Source: Streptomyces californicus
Lineage (GTDB): Bacteria > Actinomycetota > Actinomycetes > Streptomycetales > Streptomycetaceae
Assembly (NCBI RefSeq): GCF_000717645.1
Contig: NZ_JNZZ01000001.1
Span: 310,001 to 374,000, forward strand
Length of the DNA stretch: 64,000 bases
Direction: 5' to 3'
The first letter of the stretch is position 1. Every line of letters starts with the position of its first letter. Positions 1 through 7,786 of this stretch are shown here, one piece after another. The notes under the pieces were generated by a model. That model made no database searches. It saw nothing but the letters and a program-made list of their open reading frames with translations, and was not told where the DNA came from. A program made the translations under genes and the position numbers.

Positions 1-944
1 AGGGCCGTGAGCAGGCGGCTCGGGCGCCAGTCCTCGGCCCGTTCGTCCGGGCTGTCCTGGGCGAGCCAGATGTCGAGGTCGCGGAGTTGGTCGAGGATCG
101 CGGCACCGTGGATGAGCGCGGGACCGTGAACCGGATGCATGTGGCGCGCGGCGATCTCCAGCGCGGCCGCGCCCGCCTCCGAGTCCACGCGTCGGCCGTC
201 GTCGGACACGCGGGCCTCGCACACCAGGCGGCACAGGTCGATCTCGATCGGGCCGAGCACGGCGAACTCGAAGTCCAGCACGGCGGTCACCTCTCCGTCC
301 CACAACGCGTTCATCAGGGCGAGGTCGCCGTGGTTGACGCACTGCTCGACGAGGGGCGCAGCCCGGAAGTAGCCCTCGACGACCGCGTGGAGCCGCGACT
401 GCCGGGGGCCGGACAGCCCGAGCGCGGCGGCGGTCCGGTCTGCGGCTGCGGCTGCGTCGCCGAGCGCGGCCGGGATGAAGCCCCCGTGTGCCGCGACGTA
501 CGTCCTGAGGGACGGGCTCGCGTCGTGCGCGAGGTGGACGCGGGCCCACAGTCGGCGAATCGCGTGCCGCTGTTCCGCAGCCGTCAGCGTCGGCCATGCC
601 TCGTGCAGGTTCTGGCCGCGGACTTCCCTGGTCACGATCCAGCCGTGTCCTTCGGTGGTTCCCTCCCCGAGGATCTCCGGGTGTCCGATCCCCCGTGGCA
701 GAGCACGTACGAGCGCGGCTTCACGGGCCATGCCCACGGGAGTGTGCGCGACTCGCACCGCGATGCCGTCACCGACCCATGTCGCGTTCGAGTACCCGTT
801 CGCCCGCCGCATCCGCGCGAGGTCGCCGCCGAAGCGGGCGGCCACCTCGGCGGCCATGCCGCGGACCCGGGCCGCCTCGGACGGGTCACGGTGCTGGTCG
901 AGCGGATGCGTGTCCGCGCTGGGCTCAGGCGTCATGGGAGGCAT
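1..944 (-). CDS. APH-family phosphotransferase, 3' end cut by window edge
   Basis: Reads as an aminoglycoside/choline-kinase-like phosphotransferase. About residue 205 there is a Brenner-type catalytic loop, NHGDLALMNALW (H-G-D then N), followed some 15 residues later by the Mg-binding DFEFA. The N-terminal lobe has an NATW segment typical of the nucleotide-binding lobe. Translation is open to base 1, so the C-terminus lies outside the window. Two in-frame ATG starts exist, at 944 and 935, and neither has a clear ribosome binding site. The substrate cannot be told from sequence: the family includes antibiotic kinases, homoserine kinase-like and fructosamine kinase-like enzymes. No resistance genes are adjacent, so a resistance role is not supported. 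Confidence 0.8.
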   Translation of the reverse strand, partial: MPPMTPEPSADTHPLDQHRDPSEAARVRGMAAEVAARFGGDLARMRRANGYSNATWVGDGIAVRVAHTPVGMAREAALVRALPRGIGHPEILGEGTTEGHGWIVTREVRGQNLHEAWPTLTAAEQRHAIRRLWARVHLAHDASPSLRTYVAAHGGFIPAALGDAAAAADRTAAALGLSGPRQSRLHAVVEGYFRAAPLVEQCVNHGDLALMNALWDGEVTAVLDFEFAVLGPIEIDLCRLVCEARVSDDGRRVDSEAGAAALEIAARHMHPVHGPALIHGAAILDQLRDLDIWLAQDSPDERAEDWRPSRLLTA

Positions 945-1065
945 TGTCCACGAGCGGGTGGCACCGCCCCCGCGAAGGGCCCGGGGCGGGGTCTGCGGCA
1001 GGCGAGGGGCGGCACCGTCGAACCCACCCGGTGGCGTCGAGGCCGGACCGGTACTGAGCGACACG

Positions 1066-1761
1066 TCACCGCGGCACCCGGTAGTAGGTGACCGGTGGCA
1101 GGGTCAGCGCGAACACCGTGCCGTACCGGCTGCGGACGCCCTGCACACCTCCCTCGGGCGAGGGCTCGCACAGAAGACGCAGGCGATGGTCGTACGGAGA
1201 CTCAGCGGGTTCGGGAAGAGGGGCGGCGGGCCGGTCCCAGGTCAAGGCGTGTCCGGCCCGGGACAGTTCACCGGAGTCGTGCGGGCGGTCGGAGCCGACG
1301 AGTTCACGTGTGAAGGGGATGCCGGACAAGGCGCGCTCCCCCGCGTCGAGGATCCGTGAGAGCGTTTCGGCCGATGGCAGCGGTGAACTGAAGTACGCCG
1401 TGACAAGCATCCGGCAGGACACCCTGCAGTCGGCCCTGTGCAGGGTGAACAGGCCGGATCCCGCCACCCCGGGCGCGTAGCGGTCCTCGATGACCAGGAG
1501 GCGCGGCTCCAGCGGCGTACTCACGGCGTACGTGGCCACGATGGCGCGGAGCCTGGCCTCCGCGTCTCGCGCGGCCCGGCGGGCCGGGGCGGCGGAAGCA
1601 AGGCGGCACGCTCGGCGACGGCCGGTCGAGCCGAAAGCCGTCCACACGCGGGCCACACCGGCGAATACGACCAACAAGGGCCGCTCCACCGCTCCCAGCA
1701 GACGAGGCTGCACCAGGGCCCACATCCGGCGGGCCGTTCTCGGGCGTCTCGGATCATCCAT
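1066..1761 (-). CDS. hypothetical protein, 231 aa
   Basis: I do not recognise a family. The frame has normal high-GC3 codon use, which supports it as a real gene. The N-terminus is basic (several Arg) with a short hydrophobic stretch around residues 22-40 (LLGAVERPLLVVFAGVARV) that could be a membrane anchor or a buried helix. The remainder is soluble-looking with scattered cysteines at roughly 135 and 139 (DCRVSC) and one near 195 (LLCEP). The ATG at 1761 lacks an obvious ribosome binding site, so the true start may differ. It runs parallel to the phosphotransferase downstream (about 120 bases apart) but no shared function is evident. Confidence 0.55.
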   Translation of the reverse strand: MDDPRRPRTARRMWALVQPRLLGAVERPLLVVFAGVARVWTAFGSTGRRRACRLASAAPARRAARDAEARLRAIVATYAVSTPLEPRLLVIEDRYAPGVAGSGLFTLHRADCRVSCRMLVTAYFSSPLPSAETLSRILDAGERALSGIPFTRELVGSDRPHDSGELSRAGHALTWDRPAAPLPEPAESPYDHRLRLLCEPSPEGGVQGVRSRYGTVFALTLPPVTYYRVPR

Positions 1762-1850
1762 GCGTACGAGCGTCCGCCCCGCACCAGCCGCCCGCCATCC
1801 GCGCGGCTACTCACCCGCCGCAACCCGGCTCCAGTCCCCGCCCGGGACCG

Positions 1851-2219
1851 TCAGGCGCGGTCGTGGAGCGTGACGTGGTAGCCGTCGGGGTCGGCGAAGG
1901 TGAACGTCCGGCCGAAGGGTCCGTCGATCGGGGCCGCGACGATGGTGTGGCCGTCGGCGGCGAGCGCGTCGTGGATCGCCTGGACGTCCGTCGCGTGGAA
2001 CCAGAGCGCGACGCCGATCCCGGGCTGGGGCACGGAGGCGAGGTCCGTGCCGGGGATGACCTCGCGGAGGGCGAACGCGATCGGCTTCGTCTCGAAGACG
2101 ACCGCGTGCGGGGGCCCGGCCGGCGAACGGACGAGGCCGAGGTACTGCTCGTAGAACGCCTGCGAGGCGTCGAGGTCGCGCGCCTGGAGCGAAATGAAGT
2201 CGGGACCGGTGGCGGGCAT
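1851..2219 (-). CDS. VOC/glyoxalase-fold protein
   Basis: A 122-residue vicinal-oxygen-chelate protein. The family pattern is visible: SLQARDLDASQAFYEQYLGL at the N-terminus (first beta-alpha unit), a central substrate strand (AVVFETKPIAFAL), and the C-terminal FADPDGYHVTLHD, which carries the usual metal/substrate-side residues of the second module. This length is one VOC domain pair, as in small glyoxalase/bleomycin-resistance proteins. The start at 2219 has an AAGGAG site 8 bases upstream. It is divergent from a MarR gene and shares two operator-like palindromes with it, so it is probably the MarR target. The substrate is unknown; family members handle thiol adducts, drugs or aromatic compounds. 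Confidence 0.85.
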   Translation of the reverse strand: MPATGPDFISLQARDLDASQAFYEQYLGLVRSPAGPPHAVVFETKPIAFALREVIPGTDLASVPQPGIGVALWFHATDVQAIHDALAADGHTIVAAPIDGPFGRTFTFADPDGYHVTLHDRA

Positions 2220-2237
2220 GGCGATGCTCCTTGCTCT

Positions 2238-2273
2238 CCGTGGTTCGTGTCAGCTATCTGACACGAACCACGG
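2238..2273. promoter_or_regulatory. perfect 16-bp inverted repeat, operator 1 of the MarR/VOC pair
   Basis: Arms CCGTGGTTCGTGTCAG (2238-2253) and its exact reverse complement (2258-2273) flank a 4-base spacer CTAT. It lies between the divergent VOC and MarR start codons. The core TGTCAG-N4-CTGACA recurs in the second site 28 bases away, which is what marks it as a protein-binding site rather than a terminator. Confidence 0.75.
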
Positions 2274-2274
2274 T

Positions 2275-2292
2275 ATGTCAGACTCCTGACAT
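2275..2292. promoter_or_regulatory. second operator, overlapping the MarR start codon
   Basis: ATGTCAG (2275-2281), spacer ACTC, CTGACAT (2286-2292): the same TGTCAG-N4-CTGACA core as the site at 2238-2273. Its right arm covers the first two bases of the MarR ATG at 2291, so binding would block the gene's own transcription start. Centre-to-centre distance is 28 bases. Confidence 0.7.
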
Positions 2293-2797
2293 GAGTCAAA
2301 AGCGCTCCGGCATCGAACTCGACACCTCCCTGGGCTACCTCCTCAAGGAGGCGTCGACCGCCCTGCGCCTGGCCATGGAGGAGGTGCTGCGCCCCCTCGG
2401 GATGACCGTGACCCACTACTCCTGCCTCGAACTGCTGGCCCAGCGCCCCGGCATGTCGAACTCCGAGCTGGCGCGGGGAGCGTTCGTGACCCGGCAGTCG
2501 ATGAACGTGCTCCTTCAGGCCCTGGAGCGGGACGGCCACGTGACCAGGCCCGCCGAGGCGGCGGTGGGCAAGGTGCTCCCCGCCCGGCTCACACCCCGGG
2601 GCCGGGAGAGCCTCAGAGAGGCGTCGGCGGCGGTCCGGGCCGTCGAGAGCCGCATGCTGGGGGGCATGAGCGACGGCGAGCAGGCGGAGGCGTTCCGGCT
2701 GCTCCAGGGCATGATCCGGTCCCTGCGCGACGACAGCGACGGAGGCCACGGGAGCGACGGGAGCGACCAGAGCCACGGGAGCGACCGGAAGGGCTAG
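2291..2797 (+). CDS. MarR-family regulator, divergent from VOC gene
   Basis: A 168-residue winged-helix repressor. Residues roughly 45-120 carry the MarR core: LLAQRPGMSNSELARGAFVT (helices alpha2-3), RQSMNVLLQALERDG (recognition helix) and the wing through RLTPRGRE. The C-terminus is an unusual low-complexity Asp/Ser/Gly/His stretch (DDSDGGHGSDGSDQSHGS) that is not part of the fold. I chose ATG 2291; there is no Shine-Dalgarno sequence, and a TATGTC box about 12 bases upstream suggests a leaderless transcript. Two matching palindromes upstream imply autoregulation and control of the VOC gene. The ligand is unknown. Confidence 0.88.
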   Translation: MSQKRSGIELDTSLGYLLKEASTALRLAMEEVLRPLGMTVTHYSCLELLAQRPGMSNSELARGAFVTRQSMNVLLQALERDGHVTRPAEAAVGKVLPARLTPRGRESLREASAAVRAVESRMLGGMSDGEQAEAFRLLQGMIRSLRDDSDGGHGSDGSDQSHGSDRKG

Positions 2798-2875
2798 ACG
2801 ACGCGGCCGCCTTCACCGCGCCCCACACGTACCGGCTCCCGCACCACCGGAGCCACTGGACGACGGCCCGAACTC

Positions 2876-3337
2876 TTAGCCGGGCAGGTCCAGTTCCGCA
2901 CGGACCGTCTTGCCCGGGTTGCGGTCCAAGATCTCCCAGCGGTCCGCCAGGGCCTCCACGATCAGCAGCCCGCGACCACTGTCGGCGCCGTCGTCCGGAG
3001 CCGCGACCGCACCGGGGCCCGGCGGCCGGCGCTCGCCCCGGGCGTCGGACACCTCGATCCGCAGAAGGCGGGGCGCTTCCGGCCCGCCGGGCATGTACGA
3101 GAGCCGCAGGGCGAAGTCGCGGCCGGGGACGCGGCCGTGGGTCACCGCGTTGGCCGCCAGCTCCCCGATGATCAGCGCCGCCGACTCCGAGGCGTCACTG
3201 AGATACGGAACGCCCCACGCGTGCAGCTTGTGCAGGCCGACGCGGCGAGCGAGCCGGGCGCCCTGCGGAGTCGCCGGGTAGTGGTGATTGAACACACGTA
3301 CGGTTACGGGGTATTGAGGCTGCGCGAGTGCTTCCAT
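2876..3337 (-). CDS. RsbW-like ATP-binding protein (HATPase_c)
   Basis: A single-domain GHKL ATPase of the anti-sigma/serine-kinase type common beside XRE-DUF397 genes in streptomycetes. The N-box is ELAANAVTHG (Glu-Leu...Asn), and the G1 region is DDGADSGRGLLIVEALADRW. Length (about 153 aa from ATG 3337) fits the family. An upstream in-frame GTG at 3370 would add 11 residues; the ATG gives the usual family N-terminus. It is divergent from the XRE gene at 3491. In such modules the three proteins are thought to act together in developmental or antibiotic regulation (WhiJ-like systems); that role is inferred from context here. Confidence 0.82.
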   Translation of the reverse strand: MEALAQPQYPVTVRVFNHHYPATPQGARLARRVGLHKLHAWGVPYLSDASESAALIIGELAANAVTHGRVPGRDFALRLSYMPGGPEAPRLLRIEVSDARGERRPPGPGAVAAPDDGADSGRGLLIVEALADRWEILDRNPGKTVRAELDLPG

Positions 3338-3490
3338 GCCCCCAATTTCCGGGCTTTCGGCCCCCTCCACCAGGTCAGGAACTCGTACGCTGAGTCAGCG
3401 TACGAGCGCGAAGGGTGGACGGTACGGATCACGGTCCGTAAGCATGGGCGGGTTGCTCACCGGCACCAGGACACGGGGAGGTGGCCGTCC

Positions 3491-4378
3491 ATGACGCACG
3501 GCACCGACGGCATCGGCACCATCGGGCAGGGGGCCTCGAAAGGCAGTGGCGCACGCGGACGCGCCGCCTCGGAACCCGAATCGCAGTACAGCCTCAAGGT
3601 GTTCGGGGAGGTGGTCAAGGCCTTCCGCAAGCGGGCCCGGCTGACGCAGGAGGAGTTCGCGCCGCTCGTGCGGTACTCGGTGGAGACCATCGCCTCCATC
3701 GAGCAGGGCCGCCGCTTCCCTCCCCCTGACTTCGTGGAGCGCGCGGAAGCGGTACTCGACGCGTTCGGCGTGATCGAGGCCGCGGCGAAACACCTGACGC
3801 GCAAGAGGGGGCTCGCGAGTTGGTTCCAGCAGTGGGCGCAACTGGAGCTGTCGGCGCTGAGCCTGCACACGTACGAGTGCCGGATGATTCCGGGACTGCT
3901 GCAGACGCCCGCGTACGCACGGACGCTGTTCACCGACCAACTGCCGCCGCTCACCGACGAGCAGATCGAGGTCCAGTTGGCGGCTCGGCAGGAGCGCCAG
4001 CAACTCCTGCGGAACCGGCCGAACACCGCCTTCAGCTTCATCCTCGAAGAGCACCTGTTCCTGCGGAACCTGGGCGGCGACGAGGTGACCAGCGAACAGC
4101 TCGACCACCTCCTCGAACTGTCCGAGCTGCGTAACGTCACGATCCAGATCATGGATGTGGTACGCCCTCACCACTCCGGGCTGGGCGGCCCCATGCAGTT
4201 GCTGGAGACTCCGCAACACCAGTGGTTCGGCTACCTGGAGGGGCAGAAGTACGGCCAGCTCGTCACCGACCCCAAAGCGATCAGCACGTACCAGATGCGG
4301 TGTGCCAGTATGCGTTCACAGGCTCGTACAGCGGAGGACTCCAGGAGCCTGATGCAGCGGATGCGAGGAGCAACATGA
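3491..4378 (+). CDS. XRE regulator with DUF5753 (WhiJ-like)
   Basis: A 295-residue regulator: an N-terminal XRE helix-turn-helix around residues 36-95 (KRARLTQEEFAPLVRYSVET, SIEQGRR) followed by a DUF5753 effector domain (SWFQQWAQLELSALSLHTYE, MIPGLLQTPAYAR, FILEEHLFLRNLGG). The start at 3491 follows GGGAGG at 3476-3481; an open frame continues further upstream but lacks a better start. Its stop overlaps the next gene's start as ATGA (4375-4378), so translation is coupled to the DUF397 protein. This gene pair is the hallmark streptomycete module in which the small DUF397 protein is thought to antagonise the XRE repressor. Confidence 0.92.
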   Translation: MTHGTDGIGTIGQGASKGSGARGRAASEPESQYSLKVFGEVVKAFRKRARLTQEEFAPLVRYSVETIASIEQGRRFPPPDFVERAEAVLDAFGVIEAAAKHLTRKRGLASWFQQWAQLELSALSLHTYECRMIPGLLQTPAYARTLFTDQLPPLTDEQIEVQLAARQERQQLLRNRPNTAFSFILEEHLFLRNLGGDEVTSEQLDHLLELSELRNVTIQIMDVVRPHHSGLGGPMQLLETPQHQWFGYLEGQKYGQLVTDPKAISTYQMRCASMRSQARTAEDSRSLMQRMRGAT

Positions 4379-4686
4379 GCACCACACCCCTGGCCTGGTT
4401 CAAGAGCAGCTACAGCAGTGGATCCGGCGACTCCTGCGTAGAGGTCGCGCTGGAGTGGCGTAAATCGAGCTACAGCAGTGGTGACGGCGACTCCTGCGTA
4501 GAGGTCGCCATGGACTGGCACAAGTCGAGCCACAGCGGCAGCTCCGGGGACGACTGCGTCGAGGTCGCCGCCTGCCCCTCGACCATCCACGTCCGGGACT
4601 CCAAGCTCGACGAGAGCCCTCAGCTCGCCCTCGCCCCGGCGTCCTGGACCAGCTTCCTCGGGTACGCGGTCCAGGGCCGGGACTGA
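4375..4686 (+). CDS. DUF397 protein with three tandem copies of the N-terminal motif
   Basis: A 103-residue partner of the upstream XRE protein, overlapping it by 4 bases, with GAGGAG just before the ATG. A standard DUF397 protein is about 60-75 residues and begins with one W-x-KSSYS...G...CVEVA motif. Here that motif occurs three times in succession (WFKSSYSS, WRKSSYSS, WHKSSHSG, each ending in CVEVA), with strong nucleotide identity between the first two copies (about 4396-4515). The C-terminal half (HVRDSKLDESPQLALAP, then SWTSFLGYAV) is normal. This looks like internal duplication of a 20-21 residue unit, possibly changing how many XRE partners are bound. Confidence 0.9.
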   Translation: MSTTPLAWFKSSYSSGSGDSCVEVALEWRKSSYSSGDGDSCVEVAMDWHKSSHSGSSGDDCVEVAACPSTIHVRDSKLDESPQLALAPASWTSFLGYAVQGRD

Positions 4687-4713
4687 CTGAGGCTGCGGGC
4701 AAGTCGCCTACGG

Positions 4714-5289
4714 CTACGACGCGACGGCCGCGAAGACGCCCCGCGCGGCCGTTCCGTCCGGCCAGGCCCACCCGGCGACCAGGTGCGCCTCCGGGCGCTC
4801 CTCGGCCTCGGCCGACGTGAGGACCCGGTTGATCCGGACGTCGAACCCGCCGTCGGGGCCGGTCCCCCGTACCGTCACGGACGGATCGGGGGTGTCGCTC
4901 TCACGCTGGTGCTGCGGTTCCGCCTGTCCGCGCAGCAGCGCGCCCAACTGGGCCTGCACCACCGGGTCGTGGGTGCCGTCGTAGATCCAGCGGGTGCCGA
5001 GCACCCCGTGCTCGGAGGTGCCGAGCAGCGCCCCGTCGGGCGCGCCCTCCAGCGCCGCGCCGCGATAGCTCAGCGGCACCAGGTACGCCACCGGCTCCTC
5101 GGCCGCGCTGTCCACCACGACCATGAACTCGATGCCGACCTCGCCCTCGGGGTCGTCCAGGCGGAACCCGCCGGCGTTCGTCAGATCGGGTGTCGCCGGG
5201 CCGCCCGCGTACCACTTCTGCTGCGGCAGCCAATCGGTGATCAACTCCAGTTTGCCGGGCGACAGGGTGGTGCGGTGCACAGTGGCCAC
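4714..5289 (-). CDS. maltokinase N-terminal cap-like domain protein
   Basis: A 191-residue protein matching the cap domain found at the N-terminus of maltokinases (Mak/Pep2), without the kinase domain. The opening TTLSPGKLELITDWLPQQKW and YAGG segment is characteristic of that cap, followed by FRLDDPEGEVGIEFMVV and VPLSYRGAALEGA. Stand-alone copies occur widely in streptomycetes, sometimes annotated as branching-enzyme-related. No trehalose/maltose genes are adjacent, so a role in alpha-glucan metabolism is only suggested by homology. The start at 5289 has a GGGAGC sequence upstream. Confidence 0.8.
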   Translation of the reverse strand: MATVHRTTLSPGKLELITDWLPQQKWYAGGPATPDLTNAGGFRLDDPEGEVGIEFMVVVDSAAEEPVAYLVPLSYRGAALEGAPDGALLGTSEHGVLGTRWIYDGTHDPVVQAQLGALLRGQAEPQHQRESDTPDPSVTVRGTGPDGGFDVRINRVLTSAEAEERPEAHLVAGWAWPDGTAARGVFAAVAS

Positions 5290-5435
5290 GGAAGCTCCCT
5301 CATCGGTCGATCTGCGATCGGTCCGCCCCGCCCTCCCCGGCCGGTCGGGCTCAGCGGGACGGGACGCTGTCCGAACCTACCGCGACCGGCCCGGATGCGC
5401 GGCGGCGGTGTCGTCGCCGGATCCGTCCGCCCGCC

Positions 5436-5801
5436 TCAGTTCGCGGAGTCGACCAGGACGCCGAGCCCCGCCACCAGACCGGCGTAGGCGAGCACCAGCA
5501 CCAGGGCGCCGAGCATGAGCAGCCAGCCGGTGAGGAGGGCCAGCAGCGCCAGGCCCCGGTCCCGGCCGCCCAGCTTCTTGCCCCGGCGGCGGCCCGCGTG
5601 TCCGGCCGGGACGGCGACGAGGCCGCAGAGGAAGAGGGCGGCCGTGTAGAAGCCGCCGTACATCAGCCAGAACATCGGCGTCAGCACGATGGCGGCGATG
5701 AGGCCGACCCCCAGGGCCGCCGACCAGGCGGCGACCCGGGCCGGAGTGTTGCGCGCCCGGTTCCCCGGCACTGCCGCCGCCTGCTGAACGTTCCATGCCA
5801 T
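5436..5801 (-). CDS. small integral membrane protein
   Basis: A 121-residue protein with hydrophobic segments at about residues 28-45 (SAALGVGLIAAIVLTPMFW), 48-65 and 82-115, giving three or four membrane helices, and an Arg/Lys-rich loop (GRRRGKKLGGRDRG) between them. The start ATG 5801 is preceded by AGGGGGAGG at good spacing. No family recognised beyond general streptomycete small membrane proteins. Conserved position next to the cap-like protein may be coincidental; the two are separated by about 146 bases. Confidence 0.7.
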   Translation of the reverse strand: MAWNVQQAAAVPGNRARNTPARVAAWSAALGVGLIAAIVLTPMFWLMYGGFYTAALFLCGLVAVPAGHAGRRRGKKLGGRDRGLALLALLTGWLLMLGALVLVLAYAGLVAGLGVLVDSAN

Positions 5802-6138
5802 GACCGGCCTCCCCCTGTCGATGTCGATCTGCGGATCTGTCGATATATACGGATCGACGGAGCTCGCTTCCCGGCCCCGCGTCAGCACCTCCGGGCGCCC
5901 GGACCGGTCCGGTGATCCTACGAGCCGCCCTGCGGCCGTCGCACGGTCCGGTGCCGCCGGTGGTACGACCAGGTCACCACCGCGAGGAGCGGTCCCCGGA
6001 GCAGAAGCGGGGCGTAGGCGGCGGGCAGCCCCTCGCGGTCGGGCGCGCTCAGGGCGGCCCGGTACCGTAAGAGGGACACCGGTACGACTCGTGAGCCTCC
6101 ATACGGGCTGCGTGCCCCAGAAGGAGGAGCCCACCACC

Positions 6139-6597
6139 ATGACGACCAACCGCGGCCGCAAGGACGTCATCCGCGACCGGATGGCCGCCACCGGCGAGTC
6201 GTACAACGTCGCCGCCCGCCATCTCAAGGCCATGAAGGACACCGCCGCCACCCGCGACGCCGTCCTCGTGCAGCGGTGGACGCCCGCCGACTCCTTCGAC
6301 GTGCCCTGCCCCTGCGGCGGGACCTGCGAGCCCGGCGAGACCTGCGACCACTGCCACGCCCGCCACCGGCACGTGAAGCGCTACCCCGGCTCCACGACGG
6401 AGGTCGAGACCTGGGCCGACCGCTACGAGTGCACCGGTTGCTCGTCCTCGTACACCCTCACCGTCCATCTGGCCGGGCGGCCCTGGGGCGTCGCCGAGAC
6501 CGTCGTCCGGGGCGGATCGGCCGAGGAGACCGTGCAGGCGACCGTCTTCCCGGGCGTGATCCACCCGCTGCTGCGGTCCGAGGCGGACGCCGGCTGA
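6139..6597 (+). CDS. hypothetical protein with a Cys/His cluster
   Basis: A 152-residue soluble protein with an excellent ribosome binding site (AAGGAGGAG, 6121-6129). The N-terminus (GRKDVIRDRMAATGESYNVA) resembles short segments seen in streptomycete conserved hypotheticals. Residues about 55-77 hold a dense cluster CPCGGTCEPGETCDHCHARH, followed about 25 residues later by CTGC, so a zinc-binding module is likely. Enzymatic function is not apparent. The gene stands alone between a divergent membrane protein and a convergent one. A DNA- or RNA-binding role would be compatible with the zinc cluster but is not shown. Confidence 0.72.
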   Translation: MTTNRGRKDVIRDRMAATGESYNVAARHLKAMKDTAATRDAVLVQRWTPADSFDVPCPCGGTCEPGETCDHCHARHRHVKRYPGSTTEVETWADRYECTGCSSSYTLTVHLAGRPWGVAETVVRGGSAEETVQATVFPGVIHPLLRSEADAG

Positions 6598-6633
6598 AGC
6601 GGGGCGAGGGGCTCCGCTTTTCCGCGCGAACAG

Positions 6634-7203
6634 TCAGGCGGCGGCTTCGAGCCGGGCCGATCGCGCCCGCACCCGGGTGGCGTACCAGGCGACGGCGAAG
6701 CAGACGCAGAGGTAGATCGCGGCCGCCTGGGTCGCGTAGTTCGGGTAGTCGATGACCCAGGCGCTCTGCGCGGGGTCGGCCTCGTGGGCCGGGTTGGCCC
6801 ACACGTACGGCATCATCCACGCGAAGACACCGCCCACCCCCTGCGCGGCGATGTACAGGACGACGAACTCGGCCAGGCTCCGCAGGGAGGCGCGACGATC
6901 GGACCGGAGCATGGCGCGAGTGCGGGACCGTGCCCGGCCGGGACGCCAGTGGTCGCCCGCCGGCGCGACCCGGGCACTGACCTCCGGGGCGATCACCACC
7001 GCGCTCGTGACGAGAACCAGCAGCAGGAAAGAGCCGACCATGAGGAGCGCCTCCGAGCCGGCGCGGCTGCGGAGCAGTTGCGGGACCAGGAGCAGGGCCA
7101 GGAGCGGCAGATTCACCACAAGAGTGGCGGCGTAGGTGCGGAACAGTACGCGGGAGTCCAGCAGCGGGCGCCCGGCGGTGCGCGTCGCGGAAATGGTGGT
7201 CAT
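6634..7203 (-). CDS. multi-pass membrane protein divergent from MarR
   Basis: 189 residues with hydrophobic segments at about 20-45, 55-75, 110-135 and 155-175, suggesting four membrane helices; a basic cytoplasmic loop (RPGRARSRTRAMLRSDRRA) separates the two pairs. No recognised transporter motif. It begins 58 bases from the start of a MarR gene on the opposite strand and shares a centred palindrome with it, so it is probably the regulated target. A start at 7203 with little Shine-Dalgarno sequence is chosen because it sits immediately next to that palindrome. Confidence 0.75.
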   Translation of the reverse strand: MTTISATRTAGRPLLDSRVLFRTYAATLVVNLPLLALLLVPQLLRSRAGSEALLMVGSFLLLVLVTSAVVIAPEVSARVAPAGDHWRPGRARSRTRAMLRSDRRASLRSLAEFVVLYIAAQGVGGVFAWMMPYVWANPAHEADPAQSAWVIDYPNYATQAAAIYLCVCFAVAWYATRVRARSARLEAAA

Positions 7204-7212
7204 GGGAACAAC

Positions 7213-7252
7213 CTAGCGAGAATATTTCACTGAAGTGAAGTAGTTTTGCTAG
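7213..7252. promoter_or_regulatory. nested palindrome between membrane protein and MarR genes
   Basis: TTCACT (7226-7231) and AGTGAA (7234-7239) flank GA, and an outer pair CTAGC (7213-7217)/GCTAG (7248-7252) shares exactly the same centre (7232.5). The stretch is AT-rich for this genome, so promoter and operator probably coincide. Confidence 0.6.
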
Positions 7253-7261
7253 CCTCTTCCC

Positions 7262-7756
7262 ATGACCACTGCGGATGTCTCAAGGGCCGCCGGCAACGCC
7301 CTGGGGCAGGAGTTGAGCCTGCGGGTCGTCCTGTTCCACGAGGCCGTCGCCGCCCACCTGGGTCTCAATGCGACGGAACACAAGATCCTCTCCCTGATCG
7401 CCCGGTCACCGGGCACGAGCCCGGGCGAACTGGCGGCCCACACCGGACTGAGCAATCCGGCGATCACGAAGGTCGTGCACCGGCTGACCGGGCTGGGGCA
7501 CGTGGAGCGGCGCCGCGACGCCGCCGACGGCCGCAGGTACTCCCTGCACGTGGCCCCGGGGCGCCGGCGTGACCTCGCCCGGCTCTTCTCGCCGATGGCC
7601 GAGGCGATGAACGCCCTGGTCGAGGAGATGGACGCCGCGGAGCGCGCGGCGGTCACCCGCTGGGTCGGAAGCACCATCGACATCCTGCGGCGCTCCACCG
7701 AGGAGCTGACCCGCGCACGGCAGGCGAGCGGAGAAGCGGGCGGCACGGCGGAGTGA
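7262..7756 (+). CDS. MarR-family regulator
   Basis: 164-residue winged-helix regulator. The DNA-binding core spans about residues 38-105: LGLNATEHKILSLIARSPG, ELAAHTGLSNPAITKVVHRL as the helix-turn-helix and RRRDAADGRRYSLHV as the wing with its conserved Asp-Arg. N- and C-terminal helices provide the dimer interface. ATG 7262 has no Shine-Dalgarno sequence and may be leaderless. It is divergent from the membrane protein gene at 6634-7203, with a 40-base nested palindrome between them, implying autoregulation plus control of that membrane protein. Confidence 0.88.
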   Translation: MTTADVSRAAGNALGQELSLRVVLFHEAVAAHLGLNATEHKILSLIARSPGTSPGELAAHTGLSNPAITKVVHRLTGLGHVERRRDAADGRRYSLHVAPGRRRDLARLFSPMAEAMNALVEEMDAAERAAVTRWVGSTIDILRRSTEELTRARQASGEAGGTAE

Positions 7757-7786
7757 GCCTTGAGGCGGGGCCCGCCCCTGTCCGGC

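Noticed and set aside
1..944. Aminoglycoside resistance gene
   Set aside because: The APH fold is clear but the family is broad and there is no resistance or antibiotic context; called only as a phosphotransferase.
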